DNA of 64,000 nucleotides from assembly GCF_001320245.1 (NCBI RefSeq), contig NZ_BCBA01000016.1, positions 1 to 64,000 on the forward strand. The letters are read 5' to 3'. Source of the stretch: Pseudomonas sp. NBRC 111124. Its GTDB lineage: Bacteria; Pseudomonadota; Gammaproteobacteria; Pseudomonadales; Pseudomonadaceae. Below the pieces are notes generated by a model, which saw nothing but the letters and a program-made list of their open reading frames with translations, did not search any database and had not been told where the DNA came from. This document shows, one piece after another, positions 54,022-63,860 of the stretch (its first letter is position 1; each line of letters begins with the position of its first letter). A program made the position numbers and the translations under genes.

Positions 54022-55497
54022 TCACTTCTTCTTGCCACCCAGCAACGACCCCATCAATCCACGCACCAGCTGCCGCCCGAGCTGATTGGCCGCCTGACGC
54101 ACCGCCGACTTGATCGCCTGCCCCGCCGCGCTCTGCAAAAATTCCCCTGCCTTGTCAGCGAAACTCTCTTCGTCCGCCTTCGGTACCGGTGCTGGCTCCA
54201 CCGGCTCACCTTTGCGCTGGGTCAGCATTTCATAGGCCGATTCCCGGTCGATCGCCTTGTCATACCGCCCCAGCAAAGGCGAAGCCGCAATCAACGCACT
54301 GCGTTCGGCCGCACTCAACGGCCCGATCCGCGACTGCGGTGGCGCGATCAGCACCCGTTGGACCATCGCCGGCGTACCTTTGTCTTCCAAGGTGCCGACC
54401 AGCGCCTCGCCAATCCCCAGCTCGGTCAGCACCGCCAGGCTGTCGAATGCCGGGTTCGGGCGGAAACCATCAGCCACGGCCCTTAGCGACTTCTGCTCTT
54501 TAGCGGTGAAGGCGCGAAGGCCGTGCTGGATGCGCAAGCCCAATTGGGCGAGCACGCTGTCAGGCAGATCGCTCGGCGACTGGGTGACGAAATATACGCC
54601 AACCCCCTTGGAACGGATCAACCGCACCACCTGCTCCAGACGGTCCTGCAGCGCTTTCGGCGTGCCGTTGAACAACAGGTGCGCCTCATCGAAAAATAGC
54701 GCCAACACCGGTTTATCGGCATCACCACGCTCCGGCAACTGCTCGAACAGCTCAGCCAGCAGCCACAACAAGAACGTGGCATAGACCTTCGGCGCCTCGT
54801 GCACCAGCCGGCTGGCGTCGAGCAGGTGAATACGCCCACGGCCATCGCTATCTGGCCGCAACAGGTCTTCCAGTTGCAGCGCCGGCTCGCCAAACAACGC
54901 TTCAGCGCCTTGCTGCTCCAAGGTTGCCAGCCGACGCAGCAGGGCCTGGGTCGAGCCAGTGGTCATCAGCGCGCTGTCTTCGCCGAGCAGTTGCGGGTTG
55001 TCCTTCAGGTGCGCCAACAGCGCCTTGAGGTCTTTCAGGTCAAGCAGCAGCAAACCTTCGCGGTCCGCCACCTTGAACGCCGCATACAACGCCGCCTGCT
55101 GGCTGTCGGTCAACTCCAGCAGGTTACCGAGCAGCAACGGGCCCATTTCGCTCAGGGTGGTACGCAACGGATGGCCGGACTGCCCCGCCACATCCCAGAG
55201 CGTCACCGGATAGGCTTTTGGCGTATGCCCCAGCCAAGGCATGCCAGCGATGCGCTCGGCCACCTTGCCTTGTGGTGCACCGGCTGCACCCAGGCCGCAC
55301 AGGTCGCCTTTGACGTCCGCTGCGAACACCGCCACACCCGCATCGCTGAACACCTCCGCCAGGTGCTGCAAGGTCACGGTCTTGCCGGTACCGGTAGCCC
55401 CGGCAACCAGGCCGTGACGATTGGCAAGGCGCATGGCCTGCTGAACGGGCTGCCCGCTCGGATCAGCGCCTACAACTATGGTCGAAGTTTCCGACAT
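54022..55497 (-). CDS. HerA-like ATPase (DUF853 family)
   Basis: A 491-residue P-loop protein of the HerA/FtsK superfamily. Walker A is [11 protein letters not shown] near residue 32, and Walker B is [11 protein letters not shown] near 268. [26 protein letters not shown] is typical of DUF853. C-terminal residues 440-491 are Ala/Lys-rich and may anchor or bind partners. The biological task in E. coli (YjgR) is unknown. ATG 55497 was chosen over a longer frame to 55605 because homology starts at MSETSTI. It diverges from the chemoreceptor gene. Confidence 0.85.
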   Translation of the reverse strand: MSETSTIVVGADPSGQPVQQAMRLANRHGLVAGATGTGKTVTLQHLAEVFSDAGVAVFAADVKGDLCGLGAAGAPQGKVAERIAGMPWLGHTPKAYPVTLWDVAGQSGHPLRTTLSEMGPLLLGNLLELTDSQQAALYAAFKVADREGLLLLDLKDLKALLAHLKDNPQLLGEDSALMTTGSTQALLRRLATLEQQGAEALFGEPALQLEDLLRPDSDGRGRIHLLDASRLVHEAPKVYATFLLWLLAELFEQLPERGDADKPVLALFFDEAHLLFNGTPKALQDRLEQVVRLIRSKGVGVYFVTQSPSDLPDSVLAQLGLRIQHGLRAFTAKEQKSLRAVADGFRPNPAFDSLAVLTELGIGEALVGTLEDKGTPAMVQRVLIAPPQSRIGPLSAAERSALIAASPLLGRYDKAIDRESAYEMLTQRKGEPVEPAPVPKADEESFADKAGEFLQSAAGQAIKSAVRQAANQLGRQLVRGLMGSLLGGKKK

Positions 55498-55663
55498 CTC
55501 TTTATTCCCCCGCTCAAGCTTTAGCTTAATTCGGCCGATACCTTTGGGTGATATTCGCCTTAATAGACAGGAGCAACCGAAAAAGGATTTTTCGGGATGT
55601 TGCACTGTTTGCAGCGATACCGTGCGAACGCCCGATAAAAACCTTAGCGGAACCGATTACGCC

Positions 55664-57538
55664 ATGAACAAAAACCTGCGTTTCAGCCACAAGATCCTTT
55701 TGGCTGCGTCATTGATCGTGATACTCGCCTTCAGCCTGTTCACCCTTTACAACGATTACCTCCAGCGTAATGCGATCCGCGAGGATCTGGAGAATTATCT
55801 GGCTGAAATGGGCGAATCCACTTCGACCAACATCCGCAACCTGTTCGATGGCCGTATCAAGCTGGTGGAAAACCTGGCGCAGAACATTGCCCAGCAACCC
55901 GCCAACGCCGAAACACTGATGGGCCAGAATGCCCTGATCTCGAGCTTCCTCACAGTCTACCTGGGCAAGGTCGATGGTGGCTTCAGCGTGCGTCCGGACG
56001 CCAAGATGCCAGAGGGCTATGACCCGCGCACCCGCCCCTGGTACAAGGACGGCATGAACGCCCAGGGTGCGATTCTTACCGAGCCCTATATCGACCTGAC
56101 CACCAACAAGATGGTCATCGGCATCCTCAGCAAGGTGTCCAGCAGCGTCGGCGTGGTCGGTGGCGACCTGGCACTCGATGGCCTGGTGCAGATCATCAAT
56201 TCGCTGAACTTCGGCGGCATGGGCTATGCCTTCCTGGTCAACGACCAAGGCAAGATCCTGGTTCACCCGGACCAGGACCTGGTGATGAAGTCGCTGCCGG
56301 ACCTGTTCCCGCAGCACACGCCGAAACTGTCCGGTGAGCTGACCGAAGTCGATGCCAACGGCCAGGCCCGCCTGCTGACTTTCACCCCGATCAAGGGCCT
56401 GCCCTCGGCCAACTGGTACATTGGCCTGTCGGTGGATAAAGACAAAGCCTTCGCCATGCTCAGCACCTTCCGCACCTCGGCAGTAATCGCCACCCTGGTG
56501 GCCGTGGTGATCATCATCGGCCTGCTCGGCCTGCTGATCCGCGTGCTGATGCAGCCGCTGCACACCATGACCCGCGCCATGGAAGACATTGCCGAAGGTG
56601 AAGGTGACCTGACCAAACGCCTGAGCATCCACAGCCTCGATGAGTTCGGCATCCTGGGCAAGGCCTTCAACCGCTTCGTCGAACGTATCCACGGCTCGAT
56701 CCGCGAAGTGTCGTCGGCGACCGAGCAGGTCAACGAAGTGGCCCTGCGCGTGATCAGCGCTTCGAACTCGTCGATGGCCAATTCCGACGAACAGTCCAAC
56801 CGCACCAACAGTGTCGCCGCGGCCATCAATGAACTCGGCGCCGCCGCCCAGGAAATCGCCGGCAATGCCGCCCAGGCCTCGCAGCACGCCAGTTCAGCGC
56901 GCCTGCTGGCCGAAGAAGGTCAGCAGGTGGTGGAGCGCAACATCGCTGCAATGAACCGCCTGTCCGACCTGATCGTCACCTCGAGCGCGCACATCGAGAC
57001 GCTCAACAGCAAGACCGTGAACATCGGTCAGATCCTCGAAGTGATCACCAGCATTTCCCAGCAGACCAACCTGCTGGCGCTCAACGCTGCGATCGAAGCG
57101 GCCCGCGCGGGTGAAGCCGGGCGTGGTTTTGCCGTGGTCGCCGACGAGGTCCGCAACCTGGCGCACCGCACCCAGGAGTCGGCGCAGCAGGTGCAGACCA
57201 TGATCGAAGAGCTGCAGGTCGGTGCCCGCGAGTCGGTCGACACCATGGGCCAGAGCCAGCGCCACAGCCAGGACAGCATGCAGATCGCCAACCAGGCCGG
57301 CGAGCGCCTGGACAGCGTGACCGTGCGCATCGGCGAAATTGACGGCATGAACCAGTCGGTGGCCACCGCCACCGAGGAGCAGACCGCCGTGGTCGACTCG
57401 ATCAACATGGACATCAACGAGATCAACATGCTCAACCAGGAAGGTGTCGAGAACCTGCAGGCCACCCTGCGCGCCTGCTCGGACCTGGAGCAGCAGGCCA
57501 CCCGCCTGAAACACCTGGTCGGCAGCTTCCGTATCTGA
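55664..57538 (+). CDS. mcpG: Methyl-accepting chemotaxis protein, McpG-like
   Basis: A 624-residue chemoreceptor. Residues 12-30 are the first membrane segment, about 35-275 a periplasmic double-Cache sensor ([16 protein letters not shown] is its ligand-pocket region), 278-300 the second segment, then a HAMP linker and the signalling hairpin [20 protein letters not shown] near 465-485. The sequence resembles P. putida McpG, a receptor for gamma-aminobutyrate, and lies in the same neighbourhood. The ligand in this strain is inferred. The frame is open upstream, but ATG 55664 begins the membrane segment. Confidence 0.8.
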   Translation: MNKNLRFSHKILLAASLIVILAFSLFTLYNDYLQRNAIREDLENYLAEMGESTSTNIRNLFDGRIKLVENLAQNIAQQPANAETLMGQNALISSFLTVYLGKVDGGFSVRPDAKMPEGYDPRTRPWYKDGMNAQGAILTEPYIDLTTNKMVIGILSKVSSSVGVVGGDLALDGLVQIINSLNFGGMGYAFLVNDQGKILVHPDQDLVMKSLPDLFPQHTPKLSGELTEVDANGQARLLTFTPIKGLPSANWYIGLSVDKDKAFAMLSTFRTSAVIATLVAVVIIIGLLGLLIRVLMQPLHTMTRAMEDIAEGEGDLTKRLSIHSLDEFGILGKAFNRFVERIHGSIREVSSATEQVNEVALRVISASNSSMANSDEQSNRTNSVAAAINELGAAAQEIAGNAAQASQHASSARLLAEEGQQVVERNIAAMNRLSDLIVTSSAHIETLNSKTVNIGQILEVITSISQQTNLLALNAAIEAARAGEAGRGFAVVADEVRNLAHRTQESAQQVQTMIEELQVGARESVDTMGQSQRHSQDSMQIANQAGERLDSVTVRIGEIDGMNQSVATATEEQTAVVDSINMDINEINMLNQEGVENLQATLRACSDLEQQATRLKHLVGSFRI

Positions 57539-57553
57539 TCATCAGACCGCGTC

Positions 57554-57622
57554 GCCTGCTTCGCGGCTAAAGCCGCTCCTACAGGATTGTGGAAATCCCT
57601 GTGGAAGCGGCTTGTGCTGCGT
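57554..57622. repeat. REP pair, right unit decayed
   Basis: The left unit TTCGCGGCTAAAGCCGCTCC is intact, while the right (GTGGAAGCGGCTTGTGCTGC) has several mismatches to its mirror. Confidence 0.75.
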
Positions 57623-57735
57623 AGAATCCCGCACTGCCCTCCCGCCCAACCTCGATCGAACAAACTATCCTTCAGGTAGGTCAACCTTTAGGCGCGTCAT
57701 TGCCAGATGACACACCCGAAGACGATCCTGGAGGG

Positions 57736-58857
57736 ATGCTGATCGTGCACATCGCCGACATCACCATGTTCTACGCCCCGGCCAGCGGCGGTGTGCGGAC
57801 GTACCTCGATGCCAAACACCACCGCCTCGACGCCCTCCCGGGCGTACGCCACAGCCTCCTGATCCCCGGTGCCAGTGCCAGCCATGCCGATGGCATCTAC
57901 CAGGTTCCCGCACCGCCCCTGCCGTTCGGCAAAGGTTACCGCTTCCCGGTGCGCCTGGCCCCTTGGTGCAACGTGCTGCGTCACCTCAAGCCCGACCTGA
58001 TCGAAGTGGGCGACCCCTACCTCACCGCCTGGGCCGCGCTGGAGGCCCGGCGCCAGCTCGACGTGCCGGTGATCGGCTTCTACCACTCCGACCTGCCACT
58101 GCTGGTAAGCAATCGCATGGGCAACTGGTTTACACCCAATGTCGAGGCCTATGTCAGCAAGCTGTATGGCAATTTTGACCGGGTGCTGGCGCCGAGCCTG
58201 GTGATGGCCGACAAGCTGCGCCGCCTGGGCGTGCGTGACGTGCATGTGCAGCGCCTGGGCGTCGATCTGCAGACGTTCCACCCCGACCGTCGCGACCCGC
58301 AGCTGCGGGCTCAGCTCGGCATCGCCGATACCAGCCGCCTGCTCATCTATGCCGGGCGCGGTTCACGCGAAAAGAACCTGCCGGTACTGCTCGAATGTAT
58401 CAAGCACCTGGGGCGCCCTTATCACCTGTTGCTGGTCGGCTCGAACATGCCGGCCAACGTGCCCGAGAATGTCAGCGTCATTGACCAGTTCCGACCGCCG
58501 CAGGAAGTCGCCCGCCTGGTCGCCAGCGCCGACCTGCTGGTGCACGCGGGCGACCAGGAAACCTTCGGCTTGGTCATCCTCGAAGCCATGGCCAGCGCCA
58601 CCCCGGTGGTCGCGGTACGCGCCGGAGCTTTCGGTGAAATCGTCAACGAACACTGCGGGCGGCTGTGCCCCGCCAACGATGGCAAGGCCATGGCCGTGTC
58701 GGTGCGTGAAGCGTTCGAGGTTGGGGTGCGCAAGCTCGGCGCCCAGGCCCGCCAGCATGTGGAACAGCATTATTCATGGGACAACGTGGTGGCTGGCCTG
58801 CTGCAGCACTACCAGGCCGTGCTCGGCCACCAACCGCAGGTGCGCGCCCATGGCTGA
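57736..58857 (+). CDS. GT4-type glycosyltransferase (family 1 domain)
   Basis: A 373-residue cytoplasmic enzyme with the two-domain GT-B fold: N-terminal ASGGVRTYLDAKHHRLDAL and the C-terminal donor-binding motif AGDQETFGLVILEAMASATPV (about residues 275-295), with the E-x7-E pattern of retaining GT4 enzymes. It resembles the SqdX and PimB-like branch that glycosylates lipids. Three starts are possible: TTG 57700, ATG 57736, and GTG 57745, which has the best spacing to GGAGGG (57730-57735). Its stop overlaps the next gene by 8 bases. Confidence 0.8.
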   Translation: MLIVHIADITMFYAPASGGVRTYLDAKHHRLDALPGVRHSLLIPGASASHADGIYQVPAPPLPFGKGYRFPVRLAPWCNVLRHLKPDLIEVGDPYLTAWAALEARRQLDVPVIGFYHSDLPLLVSNRMGNWFTPNVEAYVSKLYGNFDRVLAPSLVMADKLRRLGVRDVHVQRLGVDLQTFHPDRRDPQLRAQLGIADTSRLLIYAGRGSREKNLPVLLECIKHLGRPYHLLLVGSNMPANVPENVSVIDQFRPPQEVARLVASADLLVHAGDQETFGLVILEAMASATPVVAVRAGAFGEIVNEHCGRLCPANDGKAMAVSVREAFEVGVRKLGAQARQHVEQHYSWDNVVAGLLQHYQAVLGHQPQVRAHG

Positions 58858-59614
58858 GCCCGGCAAAGACCCTGGCAGCCTGATGCTGGTGCTGCACGAT
58901 GTCGCACCCGAAACCTGGCCTGACTACCAGCCGTTCGTGCAGGCTGTGGACGAGATGGGCAACGTGCCGATGACCTGGCTGGTGGTCCCTGACTTTCATC
59001 ACCGCAACCCGCTGACCCGCTCCCCGACCTTCTGCCGCCTGCTGGAGCGGCGCCTGGCGCGGGGCGATGAACTGGCGCTGCACGGTTTCTACCACGCCGA
59101 CGACGGGCCCGCACCGCGCAACCTCGGCGAATATTTCATGCGGCGTATCTACACCCACGAAGGCGAGTTCTATGCCCTCGACCAGGCCCAAGCCCTGCAA
59201 CGCCTGGAGCAAGGCCTGTCCCTGTTCGCCGGGCAAGGCTGGCCGGTGGCCGGTTTCGTCGCCCCGGCCTGGCTGATGAGCCAAGGCACCCGGCAGGCCC
59301 TTGCCCAGCTGCCGCTGCGCTACACCAGCACGCCCCAGCACCTTTATCGCTTGCCGGACTTCACCGCATTCGAGGCACCAGGGCTGGTATGGAGCGCACG
59401 CAGCACCTGGCGCCGGGGGCTGTCGAGGATGGTCTGCGACTGGCAACGCCGGCGCTGGCATACAGCCGAAACCCTGCGCCTGGGCTTGCACCCGGTGGAC
59501 ATGCGCCACCGCTCATCCCGCAACTACTGGCTGCGCACCCTCGACAACTTGCTGCTACAAGGCCGCGAGCCATTGACCAAATCGGCCTGGCTGGAGCGTC
59601 AGGTGATCGCATGA
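58850..59614 (+). CDS. DUF2334 polysaccharide deacetylase-like protein
   Basis: A 254-residue protein of the NodB-like deacetylase superfamily. LMLVLHDVAPETWPDY near residue 11 supplies the first Asp/His motif, GDELALHGFYH near 71 the metal-binding His pair, and LRLGLHPVDMRH near 221 a C-terminal His motif. It has no signal peptide. Members may remove acetyl groups from sugars. It overlaps the glycosyltransferase by 8 bases and the next gene by 4, so all three are translated together. Confidence 0.78.
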   Translation: MAEPGKDPGSLMLVLHDVAPETWPDYQPFVQAVDEMGNVPMTWLVVPDFHHRNPLTRSPTFCRLLERRLARGDELALHGFYHADDGPAPRNLGEYFMRRIYTHEGEFYALDQAQALQRLEQGLSLFAGQGWPVAGFVAPAWLMSQGTRQALAQLPLRYTSTPQHLYRLPDFTAFEAPGLVWSARSTWRRGLSRMVCDWQRRRWHTAETLRLGLHPVDMRHRSSRNYWLRTLDNLLLQGREPLTKSAWLERQVIA

Positions 59615-60603
59615 GCCGCCTCGGCTGGCTGGCCCTGGCACTGGTGGGCGCCCTGCTGGTGCCGGCGCTGTTGGGTGGCAACGAGCTGATGCCCAGGCTG
59701 ATGGCCTTCGACACCGGGCTGTTGCTGGCACTGCTGGGCATGATCCTGCTGTGCTGGGTGATCAATGCCATGCGCCTGCGCCTGCTGCTCGGTCGACAAG
59801 CGGCGCAGTTGGGCCGTGTGCGCAGCCTCGGCGTGGTCATGGCCACCGAGTTTGCCATCTGCACCACCCCAGGTGGCAGCGGCGGGCCCATCACCCTCAT
59901 GGCCCTGCTCGCCCGGGACCGCATCGGGCCGGCCCGCAGCGGTGCGGTATTTGCCATGGATCAGTTGAACGACTTGCTGTTCTTCTTCTGCGCGATGCTG
60001 GCGATTGCCGGCTATGCCCTGTTCCACAGCCTTGGCCGCAGCCAGGAAAGCATGCTGCTGGGCAGCGCATTGTTGTTGTGCGCAGCCTTGGCCATGATCG
60101 TCGTGCTGTTGCGATACCGGCGTGCGGTGATGCGCTTCAACGGGCGGGTGCTCAAGCGCCTGGGCATGCCTGGCAAACGCAGACGCCGCTGGGCACGCAA
60201 GGTACTGCATTTCATCGAGGCTTTGGCGCAGACCTGGCAGCTGCCCAAGCGCACCTTGGCGCTGGTCTTCACCCTCACCTGCCTGCACTGGAGCCTGCGC
60301 TACAGCGTGCTGTATCTAGTGCTGCAAGGCTTGGGGGTGGAGCTGTCGTGGATCCCGAGCTTCCTGGTGCAGATGTTATCGCTCAGTGCCGGGCAATTCA
60401 GCCTGTTGCCGGGTGGCGCCGGCGCCGCCGAGCTGACCTCGGCAAGCCTGCTGACACCGCTGGTCGGCAGTTCGACAGCCGCAGCGGCGATCCTGATCTG
60501 GCGAGCGATTACTTACTACTTTTATCTGCTGGCGGGTGGGCCGGTGTTTGTCTGCCTGCTGGCGCGTCCGTTGCTGGAGCGCTGGCGGCGACAGGCGGGT
60601 TGA
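59611..60603 (+). CDS. Lysylphosphatidylglycerol synthase transmembrane / flippase-like membrane protein
   Basis: A 330-residue protein with seven or eight membrane segments and the family words TEFAICTTPGGSGGPITLMAL (about residues 80-100) and FSLLPGGAGAAELTSASLL (about 265-283). The same core domain is found in AglD and in the flippase half of MprF, and members move lipid-linked sugars or lipids. Its ATG overlaps the stop of the DUF2334 gene. With the glycosyltransferase it suggests synthesis and export of a glycolipid. Confidence 0.8.
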   Translation: MSRLGWLALALVGALLVPALLGGNELMPRLMAFDTGLLLALLGMILLCWVINAMRLRLLLGRQAAQLGRVRSLGVVMATEFAICTTPGGSGGPITLMALLARDRIGPARSGAVFAMDQLNDLLFFFCAMLAIAGYALFHSLGRSQESMLLGSALLLCAALAMIVVLLRYRRAVMRFNGRVLKRLGMPGKRRRRWARKVLHFIEALAQTWQLPKRTLALVFTLTCLHWSLRYSVLYLVLQGLGVELSWIPSFLVQMLSLSAGQFSLLPGGAGAAELTSASLLTPLVGSSTAAAAILIWRAITYYFYLLAGGPVFVCLLARPLLERWRRQAG

Positions 60604-60739
60604 GCTGGCGCCACAATCGGGCGGCATCGGGGAAGTCGGTGCCGTCGTCGTCGCTCAGCGCTTCGGGGTCGTAGCGGGCCAGGCAGCCTTCGCCCAGGGT
60701 GGGCGGGGATGAGGCGGTGGGCTGGTTACGCTTGGCCAT
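60509..60739 (-). CDS. Small Pro/Ala-rich protein of unknown function
   Basis: A 76-residue protein from ATG 60739, with GGGAGTGAAG as ribosome site. The first 45 residues (TLGEGCLARYDPEALSDDDG) look conserved; the C-terminal 30 are Pro/Ala-rich. The last 95 bases overlap the end of the flippase-like gene on the other strand. It follows the purU terminator on the same strand. The frame is not proven, but composition and ribosome site support it. Confidence 0.5.
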   Translation of the reverse strand: MAKRNQPTASSPPTLGEGCLARYDPEALSDDDGTDFPDAARLWRQLNPPVAASAPATDAPAGRQTPAHPPADKSSK

Positions 60740-60752
60740 CTTCACTCCCGGC

Positions 60753-60773
60753 AAAAGGGGCGCTTTGCGCCCC
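60753..60773 (-). terminator. Rho-independent terminator of purU
   Basis: On the complement GGGGCGC-AAA-GCGCCCC is followed by TTTTG, just after the purU stop. Confidence 0.85.
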
Positions 60774-60781
60774 ATGCAGTA

Positions 60782-61633
60782 TCAGTCGAATACCACGGTC
60801 TTGTTGCCATGTACCAGCACGCGGTCTTCCAGGTGATAGCGCAGGCCGCGGGCCAGCACCATCTTCTCGACGTCGCGGCCAAAGCGGACCATGTCTTCGA
60901 TACTGTCGGCGTGACTCACACGCACCACGTCCTGCTCGATGATCGGGCCGGCGTCCAGCTCTTCGGTCACGTAGTGGCAGGTCGCACCGATCAGCTTCAC
61001 GCCACGCAGGGCCGCCTGGTGGTACGGCTTGGCGCCGACGAACGACGGCAGGAAGCTGTGGTGGATGTTGATGACCTTCTCGGCATAGTCCTGGCACAGC
61101 TGCGGCGGCAGGATCTGCATGTAGCGCGCCAGCACCACCACGTCAGCCGCGTGCTCCTGCACCAGGCGCGACACCTCGGCAAAGGCCGGGGCCTTGTCCT
61201 TGGGGTCGACCGGCACGTGGAAGAACGGAATGCCGTGCCACTCGACCATGCTGCGCAGGTCGTTATGGTTGGAAATCACACAAGGGATATCGCAATCCAG
61301 TTCATCGGTGTGCCAGCGGTGCAGCAGGTCGGCCAGGCAGTGCGATTCGCGGCTGGCCATCAGCACCACACGCTTCTTTTGCGCCGAGTCGGTGATGCGC
61401 CAGGTCATGGAGAACTCTTCGGCGATCGGCGCGAAGGCTTCGCGGAACGCCTCGATACCAAATGGCAGCGATTCGGCACGGATTTCATGGCGCATGAAGA
61501 ACCAGCCGCTCTGCTCATCGGAGTGGTGGCTGGCTTCATTGATCCAGCCATTGTACAAGGCCAGGAAATTACTGACTTTCGCCACGATGCCAACACGGTC
61601 GGGGCAGGCGATCACCAGACGATAGGTGCGCAT
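60782..61633 (-). CDS. purU: Formyltetrahydrofolate deformylase PurU
   Basis: A 283-residue enzyme releasing formate from 10-formyltetrahydrofolate to balance one-carbon and purine pools. An ACT domain (residues 1-85, RTYRLVIACPDRVGIVAKVS) precedes the formyltransferase-like domain, whose active site reads IHHSFLPSFVGAKPYHQA near residues 190-207. The Asp-Ala-Gly-Pro motif follows (DAGPIIEQDV near 228). Length equals E. coli PurU. It is divergent from turA. Confidence 0.95.
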   Translation of the reverse strand: MRTYRLVIACPDRVGIVAKVSNFLALYNGWINEASHHSDEQSGWFFMRHEIRAESLPFGIEAFREAFAPIAEEFSMTWRITDSAQKKRVVLMASRESHCLADLLHRWHTDELDCDIPCVISNHNDLRSMVEWHGIPFFHVPVDPKDKAPAFAEVSRLVQEHAADVVVLARYMQILPPQLCQDYAEKVINIHHSFLPSFVGAKPYHQAALRGVKLIGATCHYVTEELDAGPIIEQDVVRVSHADSIEDMVRFGRDVEKMVLARGLRYHLEDRVLVHGNKTVVFD

Positions 61634-61929
61634 GAATTAAGACTCCAGAACTTCGCAAAGGCGCTCATTCTAGCGGCCCGACCAGAAAAACGCAGTAATC
61701 ATTGCGCCCGTCGGTAGCCACAGGCCGGAGCGACGCAGGGTGTCAGCCCGGCTACTACAGCCCCGTGACAATCAGGACGAACTGCGGGGCGCTATGTAAA
61801 TTTTTCTTAATCTTGAGATATTTTGTCACAGGGCTAATAACAGTTAAGTGCCCAATAATATGTTTACTTGAGAGTACCGCCTGACTATTATTGCCCCACA
61901 CATTCTGAACACGCATTAAGGAACACTCC

Positions 61930-62307
61930 ATGTCCCTGATCAACGAATACCGCGCTACCGAAGAAGCCATCAAGGAACTTCAGGCCCGCCTGGCCAACCT
62001 GTCGCAGGATGACAAGCTCAAGACTGAACTGGAGTTCGAAGGTAAATTGCGCGCGCTGATGGGCGAATACTCCAAGTCGCTGCGCGACGTGATTGCCCTG
62101 CTCGACCCAGAATCCAAACTGAGCAAAGCCCCACGTGGCGCAGTCAAAACCGTCGCCACCAAGCGTGCGCGCAAGGTCAAGCAATACAAGAACCCGCACA
62201 ACGGTGAAGTGATCGAAACCAAAGGCGGCAACCACAAGACCCTGAAAGAATGGAAAGCCAAATGGGGTGGTGATGTGGTTGAAAGCTGGGCAACCCTGCT
62301 GGACTGA
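61930..62307 (+). CDS. turA: H-NS-like nucleoid protein TurA (MvaT family)
   Basis: A 125-residue xenogeneic silencer. Residues 1-60 form a coiled coil for oligomerisation (ATEEAIKELQARLANLSQDD), then a linker rich in Lys/Arg, and a C-terminal DNA-binding domain with NPHNGEVIETKGGNHKTLKEW (about 92-112), the MvaT AT-rich minor-groove reader. It matches TurA of P. putida, named for repressing the TOL plasmid Pu promoter. AAGGAACACTCC precedes the ATG. The AT-rich upstream gap (61634-61929) is a likely autoregulatory target. Confidence 0.92.
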   Translation: MSLINEYRATEEAIKELQARLANLSQDDKLKTELEFEGKLRALMGEYSKSLRDVIALLDPESKLSKAPRGAVKTVATKRARKVKQYKNPHNGEVIETKGGNHKTLKEWKAKWGGDVVESWATLLD

Positions 62308-62341
62308 TTGTCCACCGCAACGCTCTGCCCTTACAAACAAG

Positions 62342-62369
62342 AACGCCGGCATAAAGCCGGCGTTTTTGT
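62342..62369. terminator. Terminator between turA and sbcB
   Basis: AACGCCGGC and GCCGGCGTT form a 9-bp stem around ATAAA, followed by TTTG. Both convergent genes can use it. Confidence 0.9.
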
Positions 62370-62377
62370 TTACGTAT

Positions 62378-63814
62378 TCAAAGGTTGATAGCAAACTGCT
62401 CGCGCAAGTTGCTGGCATGCACCTGCCAGGCGTCCAGCACCCGTCGCCCGGCCTCGTCTGCTTTGGCCCAGGCATCCAGCCTGGCCTGCTCGAAATCACC
62501 CAGCGTGTTCGGTGCCCCCCATTGCGGGTCACTCAAGCGCTGCTGGCAGAAACCAAACCAGCGCTGGCGCTCTTCGCTGTTCAAGGTCTCTGGGAAGTTC
62601 CGCGCGCGGTAACGGAACAACAACTCCGGCAGGCGGGGATCATCGAACATCCAATGGCCGAGCCCTAACTGCGCGGGGTCCAGCGTGCGAACTTGTTCGC
62701 ACAGGCGGCGGTCGCGGTTCCCGATGAAACCGTCATACAACTGCTGTTCCGGGTCTTCAACCGCCGCAAATTCTGCCTCGCCGTAGATAAGCTCAAGCTT
62801 GTCTTGCCATTCAGACTGTTGATTCGCCAACTGTTCAGCGCGTGATTGCATCAATGCCAGATCAATACCCAGACGTTGCTGATCCGCTGGGCGCAATACC
62901 GAGAGCGGCGCGACTACCGGACAGCGGTTGATCTGCACCAACTTGAGTGGGACCGGTAATTGTCCTTCAGATAATTCCTCACGCCGTGTGTACAAACGCT
63001 CACGCAGCACCTCGGCAGTTTCCCTTATTAACGGTAGGGTTTCCTGAGCCAGGTCGCACACAATCAGTGCATTGCGATTACGCGGGTGCCAGGCCAATGG
63101 CAGGACCACACCCAGATAATTACGTGCTGCGGAAAAGCGCCCGGATATATGCACCAGCGGCTGCAATAAACGGATCTGTTCCATCACTTTGTGCTTGCTG
63201 CGCAATTGGAACAGCCACTCGTACAACTTGGGTTGTTTCTGCCTTATCAGGCGCGCCAGGGCAATCGTTGCCCGTACGTCGGAAAGCGCTTCATGGGCAT
63301 GCCCATGGTCGATGCCATTGGCTTGGCTGAGCAGTTCCAGGCGCAGGCTGGTGCGCCCATCCTGCTGCGGCCAGACGATGCCTTCCGGGCGCAAGGCATA
63401 AGCGGTGCGCACAACATCGATCAAGTCCCAGCGGCTGTTGCCGCCTTGCCACTCACGGCCGTAAGGGTCGAAGAAGTTGCGGTAGAGGCTATAGCGGGTC
63501 ACCTCGTCGTCGAAGCGCAAGGTGTTATAGCCGGCACTACAGGTGCCGGGCCGCGCCAGCTGCTCGTGGACCCGAGTCATGAATTCGGCTTCGCACAGGC
63601 CTTGGTTGGCGAGTTGCTCGGGGGTGATACCGGTGACCAGGCAGGCGGCCGGGTGCGGCAGAATATCGTCCGAAGGGCGGCAATAAAGGCTGATCGGTTC
63701 TTCGATCTCGTTGAGTTCGAGATCGGTGCGCACACCAGCGACCTGCAGCGGCCGGTCGCAGCGCGGGTTGATGCCAGTGGTTTCGTAGTCGTGCCAGAAA
63801 ATGCTGGTAGTCAC
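62378..63814 (-). CDS. sbcB: Exodeoxyribonuclease I SbcB
   Basis: A 478-residue 3'-5' single-strand DNA exonuclease. The DEDDh active site is present: IFWHDYETTGINPRCDRPLQ near residue 5 (Asp and Glu), TLRFDDEVTRYSLYRNFFDP near 113, and NGIDHGHAHEALSDVRATIA near 170. SH3-like and helical C-terminal domains follow. Length matches E. coli ExoI (475). The start is GTG 63814, giving MTTSIFWHDYE; the frame upstream to 63922 lacks homology. It acts in mismatch repair and recombination. Confidence 0.95.
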   Translation of the reverse strand: MTTSIFWHDYETTGINPRCDRPLQVAGVRTDLELNEIEEPISLYCRPSDDILPHPAACLVTGITPEQLANQGLCEAEFMTRVHEQLARPGTCSAGYNTLRFDDEVTRYSLYRNFFDPYGREWQGGNSRWDLIDVVRTAYALRPEGIVWPQQDGRTSLRLELLSQANGIDHGHAHEALSDVRATIALARLIRQKQPKLYEWLFQLRSKHKVMEQIRLLQPLVHISGRFSAARNYLGVVLPLAWHPRNRNALIVCDLAQETLPLIRETAEVLRERLYTRREELSEGQLPVPLKLVQINRCPVVAPLSVLRPADQQRLGIDLALMQSRAEQLANQQSEWQDKLELIYGEAEFAAVEDPEQQLYDGFIGNRDRRLCEQVRTLDPAQLGLGHWMFDDPRLPELLFRYRARNFPETLNSEERQRWFGFCQQRLSDPQWGAPNTLGDFEQARLDAWAKADEAGRRVLDAWQVHASNLREQFAINL

Positions 63815-63860
63815 GGGGTCGTCCTGTTTCGAGGTCGACCCGATTCTAGCGGAGCCAGGC

